A DNA stretch of 13,136 bases, taken from contig CAYTKT010000054.1 in the NCBI GenBank assembly GCA_964438605.1, positions 1 through 13,136 on the forward strand, in the 5' to 3' direction. Origin of the DNA: Alangreenwoodia sp964438605 (GTDB lineage Bacteria; Bacillota; Clostridia; Peptostreptococcales; Anaerovoracaceae). Positions 5,977 to 13,136 of this stretch are shown in pieces. Positions within the stretch are counted from its first letter, which is position 1, and every line of letters starts with the position of its first letter. Made by a program: the position numbers and the translations under genes. The notes below the pieces were generated by a model. It made no database searches and was not told the DNA's origin. It saw nothing but the letters and a program-made list of their open reading frames with translations.

Positions 5977-6759
5977 ATGACGATTGTTCATTTTGTGGGC
6001 GCGGGGAGCGGAGCGCCCGATTTGATTACGCTCAGAGGCAAACGGCTGCTGGAAACCGCAGATGTAATCGTTTATGCCGGATCCCTTGTCAATCCGGAAT
6101 TGCTTCGTTATGCGAAAGATGGCTGTAAATGTTACAACAGCGCATTTCTTCATTTGGATGAGATTATTAAGATTTTGAGTGAGGCAGCCGGCAGGGGCAA
6201 AAATGTTGTTCGGCTGCATACGGGTGATCCGTCGGTATATGGAGCTGTCAGAGAACAGATGGACCGGTTGGCGGAGCTGAAAATTCCATATGATGTATGT
6301 CCGGGAGTCAGCAGTTTCCAGGCAGCGGCAGCCAGCTTATGTGCAGAGTATACACTGCCCGGCGTTTCGCAGACTGTTATTCTGACGCGTCTGGAAGGAA
6401 AAACGCCCGTGCCGCAGCGTGAAAGGATGTGCAGCCTCGCATCTCATGGCGCTTCTATGGCAATCTTTCTGAGTGTTTCTATGGCGGGACGGCTTCAGGA
6501 GGAACTGCTGGCGTCAGGCGGATATACGGAAGACACGCCCTGCGCTGTCGTTTATAAAGCGACATGGCCGGATGAAGTCAAGCTTATTACAAAACTTGGG
6601 AAACTGAAGGAAACGGTGGAAACGAGCGACATTCGGAAGACGGCAATTATTCTTGTAGGATCATTTCTCGGCGATACTTATGAATTATCAAAACTTTACG
6701 ATAAGAACTTTTCGACGGAATTTCGCAATGCAGACGAAACGAGAAGTGTAGGCGAATGA
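5977..6759 (+). CDS. cbiF: Cobalt-precorrin-4 (C11)-methyltransferase
   Basis: CbiF methylates C11 of cobalt-precorrin-4 to give cobalt-precorrin-5A, using S-adenosylmethionine. The 260-residue protein shows the tetrapyrrole methylase fold. The N-terminal glycine-rich motif F-V-G-A-G-S-G-A-P-D-L-I-T is at 6-18, followed by Y-A-G-S-L-V-N, H-T-G-D-P-S-V-Y-G-A, P-G-V-S-S-F-Q-A-A-A-A and V-Y-K-A-T-W-P. I place the start at ATG 5977 because GGAAGG precedes it by about ten bases and M-T-I-V-H-F-V-G-A-G matches family N-termini. The frame is open back to 5824, but those 51 codons do not resemble CbiF. Its TGA overlaps an ATG (6756) that opens only a 23-codon frame. The product feeds CbiG, encoded next. 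Confidence 0.93.
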   Translation: MTIVHFVGAGSGAPDLITLRGKRLLETADVIVYAGSLVNPELLRYAKDGCKCYNSAFLHLDEIIKILSEAAGRGKNVVRLHTGDPSVYGAVREQMDRLAELKIPYDVCPGVSSFQAAAASLCAEYTLPGVSQTVILTRLEGKTPVPQRERMCSLASHGASMAIFLSVSMAGRLQEELLASGGYTEDTPCAVVYKATWPDEVKLITKLGKLKETVETSDIRKTAIILVGSFLGDTYELSKLYDKNFSTEFRNADETRSVGE

Positions 6760-6998
6760 GGGATCAAAGTGCAGATATTCTGGCGAATAAAGAAAAAGAG
6801 CAGAAACAGGACTGCAGTAATAGATAAATTGAAAGATAAGAGCACAGGCGAAATGCGGCATGGCAGGAAGGGCTAAAAGCGAAGGCGGCGCTCAACGGCA
6901 GGGAAAGTTGAGTGCGGGCATAGCGCGGGATGGGAGAATAGATGAAAAGTCAGAGTACGATATCGAACAGGTAAAAGATTGAAAGAGTGGGCGTATGG
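6756..6998 (+). other. Purine-rich cbiF-cbiG gap with a decayed duplicate of the cbiG leader
   Basis: This stretch contains no full gene. An ATG overlapping the cbiF stop opens 23 codons (M-R-D-Q-S ... S-N-R-stop, then I-E-R), and an ATG at 6942 opens M-K-S-Q-S ... S-N-R-stop, then K-I-E-R. Both are in the same frame as cbiG (231 bases, 77 codons, from 6756 to 6987). Several in-frame stops interrupt the path. The similarity of the two short frames suggests a duplicated leader. Confidence 0.35.
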
Positions 6999-8291
6999 AT
7001 GAATAAGGCAGAAGATCAAAGGCCGGGCCGCGATGTAATACGTGTTATGTCGTTAGCTTTTACACAAAAGGCAGGGATATTAGCGGAACAGGTTCGGACA
7101 GGATTGATAAAAAATAAAAGAGACTGGATTATCTGGGAAAATACGGATCATTTGACGGCGGATCAGTTTGCGGCGTCTGATCTGATTCTCTTTGTCTGCG
7201 CTTCAGGAATTGCGGTGAGAAAAATTGCACCGTTTTTAAAGGACAAGATGTCAGATCCTGCAGTGCTCGTAATTGATGAAAACGGAAAGTTTGTGATTTC
7301 GCTTGTGTCGGGGCATCTGGGCGGCGCGAACAGGTATGCGGCGGAAGTGGCTGGGATTCTCGGCGCGATGCCGGTGATTACGACGGCTACTGACGGACGC
7401 AAACTGCCGGCTATGGATGTATGGGCGGCAAAACACGGATTGGCGATGAGCAGCAGGCGATTGGCAAAGAAGATTATGGCAGAGTTATTGAACCAGGTGA
7501 CTTCAGTCACCGGCTTGGGAAGCGGCGAGCGTTGCATGAGGCAAAACGGGAAAGTCGCAGACTGCACATATGGAGAGAATAGAGAGAACGTGAAACGGGA
7601 AACTAATTCGGACTGCGCACGGGAGCAGGACGATTGGAAGGAGGTTCATGTAAATTGTATGGATCTCTCAGATTCAGGTCCTGTGTGCAAATCGGCAGAT
7701 TCGCGGTACAGAATTTGTTTTTTGGGTGAGGATGCTGAAATTTATGATCTTTCAAATGATGATGCTGTGGAACAGTTTGTGCATGAGCATATTCCGGGAA
7801 TTGATTCAGCGGACGTTTTGTTCCTTCGGCCCAAGCGGTATGTAATCGGTGTCGGCTGCCGCAGAGGAACGGAGGCGGCAGAAATGGAAGGATTTTTAAG
7901 GGAATTTCTTCATGAAAATAGAATAGAAACGGGATTGATTGAAAGGATTTGTTCGATTGATTTGAAAAAAGAGGAGCTGTGTATTAAGCAGGCGGCTCGC
8001 GGCCTGAATGTACCGTATACGGTGTTTTCTGCCGACGAGCTTCAGAAGCTTGAGGGAGATTTTTCATCTTCTGATTTTGTGCGCAAAACGACAGGTGTTG
8101 ATAACGTCTGTGAGCGAAGTGCGCTGCTGGGAGCCGGTGTCGGAAGCAGCCTGATCGTGAAAAAAACGGCACGGCGGGGAATGACTGCGGCAGCGGCACT
8201 GTGCGCAAATCGTACCGGCTGGAAAAACTCATGGACTGTGACACCATGGGAATGGGTGGAACTGGCAGAAAAAGATTGGCCTGAAAATTAA
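6999..8291 (+). CDS. cbiG: Cobalt-precorrin-5A hydrolase
   Basis: CbiG opens the delta-lactone ring of cobalt-precorrin-5A and releases the C20 carbon as acetaldehyde, giving cobalt-precorrin-5B. The N-terminal domain shows F-V-C-A-S-G-I-A-V-R-K-I-A-P and S-G-H-L-G-G-A-N (108-115 counted from GTG 6987). The C-terminal domain starts at Y-V-I-G-V-G-C-R-R-G (285-294) and ends near G-V-G-S-S-L-I-V-K-K-T-A-R-R-G-M-T-A-A. The start is uncertain: ATG 6999 gives 430 residues, the GTG at 6987 gives 434, and ATG 7047 would also retain the domain; none has a strong ribosome binding site. Residues about 170-240 form a polar, Cys-, Asn- and Glu-rich stretch between the domains that I do not recognise as family sequence and read as an insertion. 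The product passes to CbiD, encoded upstream. Confidence 0.9.
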   Translation: MNKAEDQRPGRDVIRVMSLAFTQKAGILAEQVRTGLIKNKRDWIIWENTDHLTADQFAASDLILFVCASGIAVRKIAPFLKDKMSDPAVLVIDENGKFVISLVSGHLGGANRYAAEVAGILGAMPVITTATDGRKLPAMDVWAAKHGLAMSSRRLAKKIMAELLNQVTSVTGLGSGERCMRQNGKVADCTYGENRENVKRETNSDCAREQDDWKEVHVNCMDLSDSGPVCKSADSRYRICFLGEDAEIYDLSNDDAVEQFVHEHIPGIDSADVLFLRPKRYVIGVGCRRGTEAAEMEGFLREFLHENRIETGLIERICSIDLKKEELCIKQAARGLNVPYTVFSADELQKLEGDFSSSDFVRKTTGVDNVCERSALLGAGVGSSLIVKKTARRGMTAAAALCANRTGWKNSWTVTPWEWVELAEKDWPEN

Positions 8292-8319
8292 ACGGGTCAA
8301 AAATGGAAATGGGGATGAA

Positions 8320-10038
8320 ATGGAGAAATTGTATGTCGTCGGGATCGGACCGGGCGGACTGGAGGATATGACGCGGCGGGCGGAGAAAATCATAGAGGAC
8401 GCGGAACTAATCGTCGGATATACGGTATATAATGACCTGCTGAAGGATAATTTTCCCGATAAAGAATATTATGCTACGGCGATGCGGCAGGAACGGGAAC
8501 GCTGTGTTTATGCATTGTCGGCGGCGGCTGGCGGAAAACAAACGGTTCTTGTGTGCGGTGGAGACAGCGGCGTTTACGGGATGGCATCTCTCGTTTTGGA
8601 ACTGGTGGAGCAGTTGAAAAGCCATGTAAAGGTCGAGGTGGTTCCCGGCGTTACGGCAGCGCTTGGTGCGAGTGCGCTGGCGGGTGCGCCTATTTCGGGA
8701 GATTTCGCCGCGGTCAGTCTCAGTGATCTTCTGACGCCGTGGGAAGTTATCGAAAAACGGCTGAAAGCGGCGGCTGAAAGCGATTTTGTAATCGCTTTAT
8801 ATAATCCGGGGTCAACGAAACGGTCCGGTTATCTGAAACGTGCCTGCAGGATCATGAGAATGGCAAGGGGACCGCAGACACCTTGTGCTGTGGCGGAGCA
8901 AATTGGAAGAAGCGGAGAGAAAATCCGGTTTATGACGTTGGAAAGGCTTGAAGAACTGCCGGGAAATATGTTTATGACAGTTCTGATTGGGAATTCGGCA
9001 ACACGAATGGTGAAATCTGCGGATGGCAGCAGAAAAATGGTAACCTCCCGCGGGTACCGGATAGAAGAAATGGAAAGCAAAGCGGCGGAATCCGGAAACT
9101 GCGGCATATGGGCAGGAGCGGAAAAATCTGCAGGAAAGCTGGCGATAGCGGAAAAACTGACAATAGATGAAAGCGAAGCGGGTGCAGAAGCCGGAAATTG
9201 TCGCGTGCGGGCAGGAGCGGAAGAATCCGCGGAAGAACTGATAATGGAGAAAAGCGGGTCAGCAGCGAAAAAACAAAAGCGGCTGTTGATTTTCGGCGGT
9301 ACGACAGAGGGAAGACAACTGGCGGAATATGCCTGTAAAAGAGGGATTTCCACGCTCGTCTGCGTTGCGACAGAATATGGCGAGTATGTTTTAAAGAAGC
9401 ATCCGCTGCTTGAAGTCAATTCTCGCGGGCTGATGCCGGCGCAAATGGAAGAACTGTTGGAAAATCATGATTTTTATGCGGTTATCGACGCAACACATCC
9501 TTATGCACCAAAGATTACAGAGCGCGTGGCTGCGGCTTGTTTTTCTGCGGGATGCGAGTATATCCGTGTAAAGCGAAAGCTCGTAGATGATCTGAAAGAT
9601 ATAGAAGAGTGTGATGTTATTTTCGTGAAGAATATCGGCGAGGCGGCTGATTTTTTGGAGCATTCGAAGGGCAGGGCGCTTGTGACGACGGGATCAAAGG
9701 AAATTTATGAGTATATGAAAATCAATGGAGCGTTGGACCGGTTGATGTTCCGAATTTTACCGTCGGAGGAATCGCTGGTATCCTGCAGGAATGCGGGAAT
9801 CGGTGGCAGAAATATCATTTGTATGCAGGGGCCGTTTTCGGCCGAACTGAATTGCGCTATGCTGAGAGAATGGAATGCGGATTTTCTCGTGACGAAGATT
9901 TCAGGGAAAAACGGCGGTTTTGAGGAGAAACTGCGCGGAGCAAAGATGGCAGGAGCATCCGTAATTGCTGTGCTGCCGCCCGGACAGGACGATGGAATTT
10001 CAATAGAGGAAGCTATGTGCCGAATTCGGGAGTTTTGA
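8320..10038 (+). CDS. cbiHJ: CbiH-CbiJ fusion: precorrin-3B C17-methyltransferase plus precorrin-6A reductase
   Basis: Residues 1-248 are a CbiH/CobJ-type methylase: V-V-G-I-G-P-G (6-12), V-C-G-G-D-S-G-V-Y-G-M (78-88), V-P-G-V-T-A-A (108-114) and A-L-Y-N-P-G-S (159-165). It would contract the ring and methylate C17 of cobalt-precorrin-3, giving cobalt-precorrin-4. Residues 320-572 are a CbiJ/CobK-type reductase: L-L-I-F-G-G-T-T-E-G-R (322-332) for the nucleotide, I-D-A-T-H-P-Y-A (389-396), V-T-T-G-S-K and V-T-K-I-S-G-K. It reduces cobalt-precorrin-6A to 6B. The roughly 70-residue linker (249-319) is Ala/Glu/Gly-rich with a 33-residue repeat. A GGGGAT precedes the ATG by a few bases, and cbiG ends 28 bases upstream. 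Both halves look complete. It is the last plus-strand gene of the cluster. Confidence 0.93.
   Translation: MEKLYVVGIGPGGLEDMTRRAEKIIEDAELIVGYTVYNDLLKDNFPDKEYYATAMRQERERCVYALSAAAGGKQTVLVCGGDSGVYGMASLVLELVEQLKSHVKVEVVPGVTAALGASALAGAPISGDFAAVSLSDLLTPWEVIEKRLKAAAESDFVIALYNPGSTKRSGYLKRACRIMRMARGPQTPCAVAEQIGRSGEKIRFMTLERLEELPGNMFMTVLIGNSATRMVKSADGSRKMVTSRGYRIEEMESKAAESGNCGIWAGAEKSAGKLAIAEKLTIDESEAGAEAGNCRVRAGAEESAEELIMEKSGSAAKKQKRLLIFGGTTEGRQLAEYACKRGISTLVCVATEYGEYVLKKHPLLEVNSRGLMPAQMEELLENHDFYAVIDATHPYAPKITERVAAACFSAGCEYIRVKRKLVDDLKDIEECDVIFVKNIGEAADFLEHSKGRALVTTGSKEIYEYMKINGALDRLMFRILPSEESLVSCRNAGIGGRNIICMQGPFSAELNCAMLREWNADFLVTKISGKNGGFEEKLRGAKMAGASVIAVLPPGQDDGISIEEAMCRIREF
9061..9270 (+). repeat. 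99-bp tandem repeat encoding the CbiH-CbiJ linker
   Basis: The stretch starting at 9085 (A-E-S-G-N-C, then W-A-G-A-E-K-S-A) recurs at 9184 (A-E-A-G-N-C, then R-A-G-A-E-E-S-A), 99 bases or 33 codons later. GGGCAGGAGCGGAA is identical in both. Partial third copies of an ATAGA(T/A)GAAA-like segment flank the units. The repeat keeps the frame open. Confidence 0.8.
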
Positions 10039-10555
10039 CTACTTTATGATGCGGTTCATTTTTTCGCACGTAGGGCCATATCATCCAAAAGCTTGTCGCT
10101 TACGCGATCCTGGGAATCAGTGAGAACGGCTGCAGGAAAGTCCTCCGCCTTTCAATCGGGGAAAACGAGAGCAGAAAATGCCGGCCGTATGGAATTCATG
10201 GGGAAAAGGCGTGACGGGAATTTAGGCTGGTGGATTGAGCGAAATCCGGGAAGTAAACTGGTTTAATAAAGTTTAATAAAGAAAAAATTGAAATGAAAGG
10301 CGGCAGGGGATAGGAAGTAACTATCCCCTGTTTGCCATGCAAAAAACAAAATCCGTCCCGAATGGAAGTCAGTCGAAATCCGTCACTGAAAATTTTCAGA
10401 TACAGTATCTTTCCCGTTCCAGGCTTATGCCGGACTGCCGGAACAATCTGACATTCCTCACATCTGCAATAAAATGAACCGAACGTTACTTGCACATTCC
10501 CTTGCTCAACGACACGAATCTGCGCCATGCTCCTGACGCCGCCTGGAATCGAAGA
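10039..10555. other. Convergent intergenic stretch with no convincing gene
   Basis: It lies between the converging cbiHJ and SLH genes. It holds a direct repeat (GTTTAATAAA twice, 10261-10280) and the hairpin at 10304-10330. A minus-strand open frame of 110 codons (10528-10196) starts 27 bases after the SLH gene and has an R-C-E-E-C pair. Its AGGAG is too close to the ATG, and its second half runs through the hairpin; I do not call it a gene. Confidence 0.5.
10304..10330. terminator. Hairpin between convergent genes, possible bidirectional terminator
   Basis: CAGGGGATA (10304-10312) pairs perfectly with TATCCCCTG (10322-10330) around a 9-base loop. On the plus strand only TTTG follows. On the minus strand a T-rich stretch comes about 20 bases later, so termination would be weak or factor-assisted. 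Its position between cbiHJ and the SLH gene supports the role. Confidence 0.45.
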
Positions 10556-13051
10556 TTAAGCGACTTCCTGGCAAAATCTCATCAGAATAGTCGCCAGTTC
10601 TGCTCTGGAAGCACCATCGCCCGGATTCAAAGAATTTTCGCTGCCGACGAGAAGTCCTGTTTCAACCGCCCAACCCACAGCGTTTTTCGCATAATCGCTA
10701 ATCTGTCCGTAATCCGAATAGACGCTCAGATCGCCGGTTGATACGGGTCTGCCCGCATAACGGTAAAGCATCGTCGCTATCTGCTCTCTTGTGATGCTGC
10801 CGTCTGGATCGCTGCCGTCGGAGAGCCCCTGTCCGACCGCCCACTTCAGACCCTCGTCATACCAGTTTTTCCCGGAAGTTTCCACATTCACGCCGTCCAG
10901 ACGCGCCAGAACAACCATCAGCATCGCGCGTGTCATTTGCGCAGAAGGTGAAAATGTCGCTTCCCCGGTGCCCTGAAGAAGCTCACGAGCTGTTACAAAA
11001 TCGATTGCTTCCCCGCTCCAGTCCCCTGCGGTATCTACGAACTCCTTGCTGTTATCTCTAACCCTTACTTTCACGTCACCGGATACTCCCAGAACAATGC
11101 CGCCCTCCGTGACGAAAGAAGTCTTGATGATTTCTTCCGTTCCGTCCTCGTGAACGATCACAGCAACCGTGCCGGAAGTCGGATCGCTAACCGGAATTTC
11201 GACTTTTATCTTTCCCACATTCTGCGGCACATGGATATCGACGTCTGACGTCAAATCATCTTTTCCTGCGGCTACCGCGTCTATCGGCAACACGACCGGT
11301 TTATTTTCCGCACTCGCATTTTCCGCAGATCTTTCAGATATTTCTGCTTCCACATCAGTGACCGCGCCGCCGGCATCTTTTTTGACCGTTCCCGTCGTTC
11401 CCTCAGCATCCGTTGTCGTCGTCGTTACCGAACCGTCCTTCGACGTTTCAACTTTCCTGGAAGATCCGTCCGTATATTCCGTCGTTTCCGTCACGGTACC
11501 TGTTGTTCTTTCCGGTACGATAGTCGTCTTGGAACCGTCTTCATTTTCCGTCGTCGTGCTGTTGCTCGTGCCGGAATGGCCGGATGAACCTCCGGTGCCG
11601 GAAGGCGAAGATGTCAACGTCATCGAAAAAGTCAGCTCCGGAAAGCCGGCGGAAATGACTGTGACCTTGTAAGTATTTCCTTTTTGAAAGATGGTTTCTT
11701 CGCCCGATTTCGCGGAAATGTCGATCTTTCCGGTTTCCCCGTCAATAATTTTGGCGATATTGCCGTGCTTTCCGGATGGCACATAAGAAACATCGTTTAC
11801 TCTTACGGAAGTGACATTTTTCAGATATAACTCGAAATCGTCTTTGGTAGCTCCTGTTTCTTCCGTGTTGAGGACCAGAGCGGGAGAACTGCTGCTGCCG
11901 TTGTACTTCGTAGGTCTAAGATCGGTAGTCAGCTCAAAGCTGGCTGAAATCGCGTTCGCATATGTGTTACTCGTATCCGTGGCTTTCAGCGTATAATTAC
12001 CCGGCGCTGGCACAGTGTCAGTGTTCCATTTTAATGTACTGTTGTCCGTTATTTCAAAATCATATTTTGATGTAACATCCATATCCCCCTGCGTAACGGT
12101 ATATTTAGCTTTGTAGGCTTCGCTCAACGCAGGTTCGTATTTGAATGTAGTCGTCCCGCTTGTTGCCTTCGCTTTTTCAACCGTCATTTTCGTTTTGAAA
12201 ATATCAGGAACGCTAAGATTTACAGTAAAAGAATAAATCTCGCCGCTCTGAAGATAGTAAGTGATTTTATTGATCGTCTTTCCCACCAGTTCTTCAAAGG
12301 GTTCCGCCTTATTAAATCCCAGCGAGGTAACGCGCCAGATGTTTGCTACATGGCGCAACCCGTAGACCGTTGTCTCTGTGCTATCAGTCGTCTGAATCGT
12401 AACGCCGGAGACGGTTTTCCCCTCTAATTTTTTATTCGCATCGGTTATTTCAACAAGATAATCCACATGGTGATCATCCGTTCTAAATACTTCCCCTTCT
12501 ACCTTCAGGCCCGTATCGTCGCTCGTAATGGTGCTCGTAGCTTTCCCAAAAGACATTTCCTTGCCTGATTCTTTCAGCTCTTTATAGGAAACGGGCGTAC
12601 CATCATAGCTGCAATAGGAATAAGACGGGCTTTGGCGCAGCGCGTTCGCATCTGCCACCTGTTTCGCATCAGTCAATACACCGTCACCGGAAACTTTCAC
12701 CGGATATATGACACCTTCGGCTGTCGCTTTTCCATCTGCATCTATTTCAGCATAATAGGAGCCTGCGGCCAATCCGCCCGCTTCATTTTTCGCCGCTTTC
12801 GCGGTAGCAGAGGAAGTCGCATCTACTTTAACTTCTTCAGTGTTGTCCGCTTCCGCTGCGTAGAAATCACTATAAGGAATATTCATCCAAACATAGGTAT
12901 CCGCACCACCCTTCGTTTCCTTCGCGCCGCTAGACGACGTTTTTCCCGTACTTTCCTCCGCCGCAAAAGCCACGACAGGCGACAGCGTCATCACCATCGC
13001 AAACGATAACAGGCACGAAAGCGCTCTCCTTCCGAACAATTTTTTACTCAT
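10556..13051 (-). CDS. Secreted surface protein with three C-terminal SLH domains
   Basis: The 831-residue product has a classical signal peptide (M-S-K-K-L-F-G-R-R, then a hydrophobic core, cleavage probably after A-F-A near residue 30). ATG 13051 is chosen because AAAGGAGAG stands about 9 bases before it and the signal peptide begins there; the frame is open 19 codons further. The N-terminal half has Y-V-W-M-N-I-P-Y-S-D-F-Y-A-A-E (53-67), D-A-T-S-S-A-T (77-83) and Y-G-L-R-H-V-A-N-I-W-R (230-240), patterns I associate with Clostridial surface proteins but cannot name. Residues about 480-580 are a Thr/Ser/Gly-rich stalk with T-T-G-T-V repeats. Three SLH domains follow (about 671-719, 729-767, 778-828), with T-R-A-M, T-R-E-Q and S-R-A-E at the usual T-R-A-E position; SLH domains anchor proteins to secondary cell-wall polymers. 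The gene converges on the cobalamin cluster. A ligand role is not shown. Upstream, TACAAT (13092-13087) could be a -10 box without a good -35. Confidence 0.88.
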   Translation of the reverse strand: MSKKLFGRRALSCLLSFAMVMTLSPVVAFAAEESTGKTSSSGAKETKGGADTYVWMNIPYSDFYAAEADNTEEVKVDATSSATAKAAKNEAGGLAAGSYYAEIDADGKATAEGVIYPVKVSGDGVLTDAKQVADANALRQSPSYSYCSYDGTPVSYKELKESGKEMSFGKATSTITSDDTGLKVEGEVFRTDDHHVDYLVEITDANKKLEGKTVSGVTIQTTDSTETTVYGLRHVANIWRVTSLGFNKAEPFEELVGKTINKITYYLQSGEIYSFTVNLSVPDIFKTKMTVEKAKATSGTTTFKYEPALSEAYKAKYTVTQGDMDVTSKYDFEITDNSTLKWNTDTVPAPGNYTLKATDTSNTYANAISASFELTTDLRPTKYNGSSSSPALVLNTEETGATKDDFELYLKNVTSVRVNDVSYVPSGKHGNIAKIIDGETGKIDISAKSGEETIFQKGNTYKVTVISAGFPELTFSMTLTSSPSGTGGSSGHSGTSNSTTTENEDGSKTTIVPERTTGTVTETTEYTDGSSRKVETSKDGSVTTTTTDAEGTTGTVKKDAGGAVTDVEAEISERSAENASAENKPVVLPIDAVAAGKDDLTSDVDIHVPQNVGKIKVEIPVSDPTSGTVAVIVHEDGTEEIIKTSFVTEGGIVLGVSGDVKVRVRDNSKEFVDTAGDWSGEAIDFVTARELLQGTGEATFSPSAQMTRAMLMVVLARLDGVNVETSGKNWYDEGLKWAVGQGLSDGSDPDGSITREQIATMLYRYAGRPVSTGDLSVYSDYGQISDYAKNAVGWAVETGLLVGSENSLNPGDGASRAELATILMRFCQEVA

Positions 13052-13136
13052 AACAAAACACTCTCCTTTCAAAAACAAAACTGCGAATTGTAAAATGAAG
13101 TTGGACACCTGAACATTGAAAAATCCATAGAGATAT

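Noticed and set aside
10196..10528. 110-codon minus-strand frame after the SLH gene
   Set aside because: AGGAG is only one base from the ATG, the second half looks like non-coding translation and runs through the hairpin, and I know no homologue.
11169..11672. Plus-strand frame of 167 codons opposite the SLH gene
   Set aside because: It is the antisense reflection of the Thr/Ser-rich stalk, with Val/Ser-rich composition typical of such shadows.

Overview
The window looks like a monoderm, anaerobic Firmicute of the Clostridia type. The evidence is an oxygen-independent (cbi-type) cobalamin pathway, an activase of the anaerobic class III ribonucleotide reductase, a surface protein with three SLH domains behind a Gram-positive signal peptide, and an IS200/IS605-type remnant. 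Base composition is near 50% GC. A broken spoIIID-like gene suggests a lineage that descends from spore formers and may have lost sporulation.

Layout. Bases 1-152 hold the tail of an AAA-ATPase/PD-(D/E)XK nuclease-like gene. Bases 224-434 hold what I read as a decayed spoIIID. A nucleoside phosphorylase gene (496-1287, +) follows. The next 280 bases carry a 108-bp tandem repeat that runs into the 3' end of a minus-strand aspartase-family gene (1568-2890). That gene lacks the conserved N-terminus, and its start abuts the right-end hairpin of an IS200/IS605-like remnant (about 2895-3348) made of a chain of stem-loops with no intact transposase. From a good promoter candidate at 3350 a plus-strand cluster begins: nrdG, cbiD, cbiF, cbiG and a cbiH-cbiJ fusion, ending near 10038. 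A stretch of 517 bases with a hairpin separates it from a convergent minus-strand gene for an SLH surface protein (10556-13051).

Function. The Cbi enzymes here catalyse five consecutive steps of anaerobic corrin synthesis: CbiH (cobalt-precorrin-3 to 4), CbiF (4 to 5A), CbiG (5A to 5B), CbiD (5B to 6A) and CbiJ (6A to 6B). The first and last of these activities are fused in one polypeptide. CbiL, CbiK, CbiE, CbiT and CbiC are not in the window.

Most unusual: local sequence expansion near gene ends and domain joints. The C-terminal codons of the aspartase gene are repeated outside the gene. The start region of nrdG is repeated upstream to give a roughly 79-residue extension. CbiD, CbiG and the CbiH-CbiJ linker carry low-complexity insertions. 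cbiD holds a perfect 23-bp inverted repeat early in the gene. Two expansions have the same 99-bp (33-codon) period. No cobalamin riboswitch, tRNA, rRNA or CRISPR array was seen.
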